This document shows positions 5,160 to 6,356 of a stretch of DNA of 6,356 nucleotides, piece by piece; position 1 is the stretch's first letter; each line of letters opens with the position of its first letter. The notes under the pieces were generated by a model. That model was given only the letters and a program-made list of their open reading frames with translations, had not been told where the DNA came from and did no database searches. The position numbers were made by a program, and so were the translations under genes. Source of the stretch: Cyanobacteriota bacterium (GTDB lineage Bacteria; Cyanobacteriota; Cyanobacteriia; Phormidesmidales; Phormidesmidaceae); contig JAQCHG010000105.1 of assembly GCA_027619675.1 (NCBI GenBank), positions 1 to 6,356 on the forward strand. The letters run 5' to 3'.

Positions 5160-6284
5160 ATGGGCGACTACTTTGCGACGGTGGCGCGGGGTTTGGAAAA
5201 CTTGGCCGCAGAGGAACTCCAGGAGTTGGGTGCCCAAAGGGTGGTGCCGGGGTTTTGCGGGGTAGCCTTTGGGGGCGATCGCGCCCTCCTGTACCGGGTG
5301 AATTTGTGGGCACGGCTGCCCTTTCGCATTTTGCAAACCGTCACCCAGTTTCCCTGTGGGGATGCCGACGACTTGTATCGCGGCATTCAGTCGGTGGACT
5401 GGCGACAATTTTTAGGGGCAGATCAAACCCTGGCGGTGACGGCAACGGGGAAAACCCAGCATTTGAACCACTCCCACTTCACGGCGTTGCAGGTGAAAAA
5501 TGCCGTGGTGGATCAACAGCGCCAGCAGGGGGGGAAACGCTCTAGCGTGGATGTGGAGACCCCCGATGTGCGCATCAATGTGCATTTGGCCAAAAACCAG
5601 GCCACGGTCAGTCTCGACAGCTCTGGCCACAGCCTGCATCGGCGGGGGTATCGGGTGGCGATGGGCACCGCCCCCCTCAAGGAATCCCTGGCGGCGGCGA
5701 TGATTCGCCTGTCGGGGTGGCAACCCACCCAGGCGTTGGTGGATCCCCTCTGTGGTTCTGGGACGCTGCCGTTGGAGGCCAGTTTGGTGGCGTTGAACCG
5801 GGCTCCGGGGCTCTATTGCGATCGCATGGGCTTTGAAACCTGGCCTGATTTTGATCGTCCCCTCTGGGAACGGCTCAAGGCAGAGGCCGCTCAGGGGCAG
5901 AAAGCCCAGCTTTTGGCTCCGATTTACGGCTGCGATCGCGATGATCAGGTGATCCGCCAAGCCCGCAGCAATGCCAAGCGCTGTGGCGTGGGGCAGCAGG
6001 TGCAGTTCCAGCAGCGGGATTTGGCCACAGTGGAGGCCCCGGCGGACAGCGGCATCCTCCTCTGTAACCCTCCCTATGGGGAGCGGTTGGGGCGGGGCAG
6101 CGACCTCACCCCCTTTTATAAGCTGCTAGGGGATGTGCTTAAGCAGCGGTTTCAAGGCTGGACGGCGTTTGTGCTCAGCGGCAATAAGCAACTGGCCCAG
6201 GCCATTGGCCTCAAATCTAGCCAGCGTTGGGCCTTGAATAACGGCAATCTCCCCTGCCAACTGCTGCGCTATGAACTGTACTGA
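5160..6284 (+). CDS. rlmL: THUMP-domain SAM-dependent rRNA guanine-N2 methyltransferase (RlmL N-terminal half / YpsC-like)
   Basis: A 374-residue cytoplasmic RNA methyltransferase. The N-terminal part (YFATVARGLENLAAEEL, then about 55-165 with RINVHLAKNQATVSLDSSGHSLHRRGYR) is the ferredoxin-like plus THUMP RNA-binding region. The C-terminal part is a class I fold of the UPF0020 type: motif I DPLCGSGT (195-202) for S-adenosylmethionine, the acidic GCDRDD strand end, and the catalytic NPPYGERLG with NPPY at 303-306, typical of amino-group methylation of guanine or adenine. It matches the first half of E. coli RlmL (m2G2445 of 23S rRNA) and the stand-alone B. subtilis YpsC in length and motif order. 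The RlmK second half of the E. coli protein is absent, as is normal outside proteobacteria. ATG 5160 is the first start after an in-frame TGA at 5142-5144 and has GGAGG four bases before. The family is firm; the exact target base is inferred from homologs. Confidence 0.9.
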   Translation: MGDYFATVARGLENLAAEELQELGAQRVVPGFCGVAFGGDRALLYRVNLWARLPFRILQTVTQFPCGDADDLYRGIQSVDWRQFLGADQTLAVTATGKTQHLNHSHFTALQVKNAVVDQQRQQGGKRSSVDVETPDVRINVHLAKNQATVSLDSSGHSLHRRGYRVAMGTAPLKESLAAAMIRLSGWQPTQALVDPLCGSGTLPLEASLVALNRAPGLYCDRMGFETWPDFDRPLWERLKAEAAQGQKAQLLAPIYGCDRDDQVIRQARSNAKRCGVGQQVQFQQRDLATVEAPADSGILLCNPPYGERLGRGSDLTPFYKLLGDVLKQRFQGWTAFVLSGNKQLAQAIGLKSSQRWALNNGNLPCQLLRYELY

Positions 6285-6303
6285 GCGGACGATCATCCCC
6301 AAG

Positions 6304-6332
6304 GCCGCCAGAGTTGTCACCGTCTGGTAGGC
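6304..6332 (+). other. Weak hairpin after the methyltransferase gene
   Basis: CCAGA (6308-6312) pairs with TCTGG (6323-6327) around a 10-base loop, and an outer GCC (6304-6306)/GGC (6330-6332) may extend the stem across a bulge. It lies 20 bases after the stop codon. There is no T-run, so it could at most be a weak or factor-assisted transcript end. Confidence 0.25.
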
Positions 6333-6356
6333 TTAGGAGTCAATCTCTGAGGTGGT

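Larger units (their letters stand above)
420..5939. repeat. Dispersed HIP1 octamers (GCGATCGC)
   Basis: GCGATCGC starts at 420, 874, 926, 2448, 2679, 3186, 4397, 5275, 5818 and 5932, all inside coding sequence. An 8-mer is expected far less than once by chance in a window this size. This palindrome, linked to cognate DNA methylation in several cyanobacteria, is the strongest compositional sign of the host phylum. The even spread argues against a recently acquired foreign island. Confidence 0.95.

Noticed and set aside
5412..5960. Long minus-strand frame (182 codons) inside the methyltransferase gene
   Set aside because: It lies entirely antisense to a gene with intact THUMP and NPPY motifs. 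The peptide is His/Arg/Pro-rich with no recognisable fold, typical of antisense frames in GC-rich genes.
6285..6356. Possible further gene at the right edge
   Set aside because: All six frames of these 72 bases were considered. Those examined contain early stops or only the antisense shadow starting at 6320, and no ribosome-binding site is followed by a start.

Overview
The window looks like a stretch of cyanobacterial chromosome. Three signs support this. The octamer GCGATCGC (HIP1, the dispersed palindrome typical of many cyanobacteria) occurs at least ten times in 6.4 kb. The partial first gene belongs to the Uma2 family that is greatly expanded in cyanobacteria. A 31-codon gene on the minus strand (4958-5053), too short for usual gene callers, reads as PetL of the cytochrome b6f complex, found only in oxygenic phototrophs. 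The DNA is GC-rich by eye, which would suit a Leptolyngbya-like or related filamentous lineage, but the genus cannot be fixed from this window.

Layout from left to right. Positions 2-655 hold a Uma2-family PD-(D/E)XK protein whose start lies before the window. A 162-bp spacer follows, with two possible hairpins, one ending four bases before the next start codon. Positions 818-4993 form a three-gene plus-strand surface-polysaccharide cluster: a full-length WbaP-type polyisoprenyl-phosphate hexose-1-phosphate transferase, then two tandem paralogous O-antigen ligase/polymerase (Wzy_C/WaaL-like) membrane proteins joined by a 4-base GTGA overlap. Next comes petL on the minus strand, overlapping the end of the second polymerase-like gene by 36 bp. 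It is divergent from a THUMP-domain 23S rRNA guanine-N2 methyltransferase-like gene (5160-6284). The last 72 bp hold no gene.

Functionally, WbaP would start a repeat unit by placing a sugar phosphate on undecaprenyl phosphate at the cytoplasmic face. The two Wzy_C-type proteins would polymerise the units or transfer the product on the periplasmic face. No glycosyltransferase, flippase or Wza/Wzc export gene is present, so this is a fragment of a pathway whose other genes lie elsewhere. petL and the rRNA methyltransferase are housekeeping genes unrelated to it.

The clearest structural oddity is a near-perfect 77-bp tandem duplication (2215-2291 and 2292-2368, one mismatch by direct comparison). 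It copies the last 15 codons of wbaP plus the spacer and Shine-Dalgarno sequence of the next gene. I see no CRISPR array, insertion sequence, tRNA, phage gene or defence island, and no strong case for a wholly new biological system.
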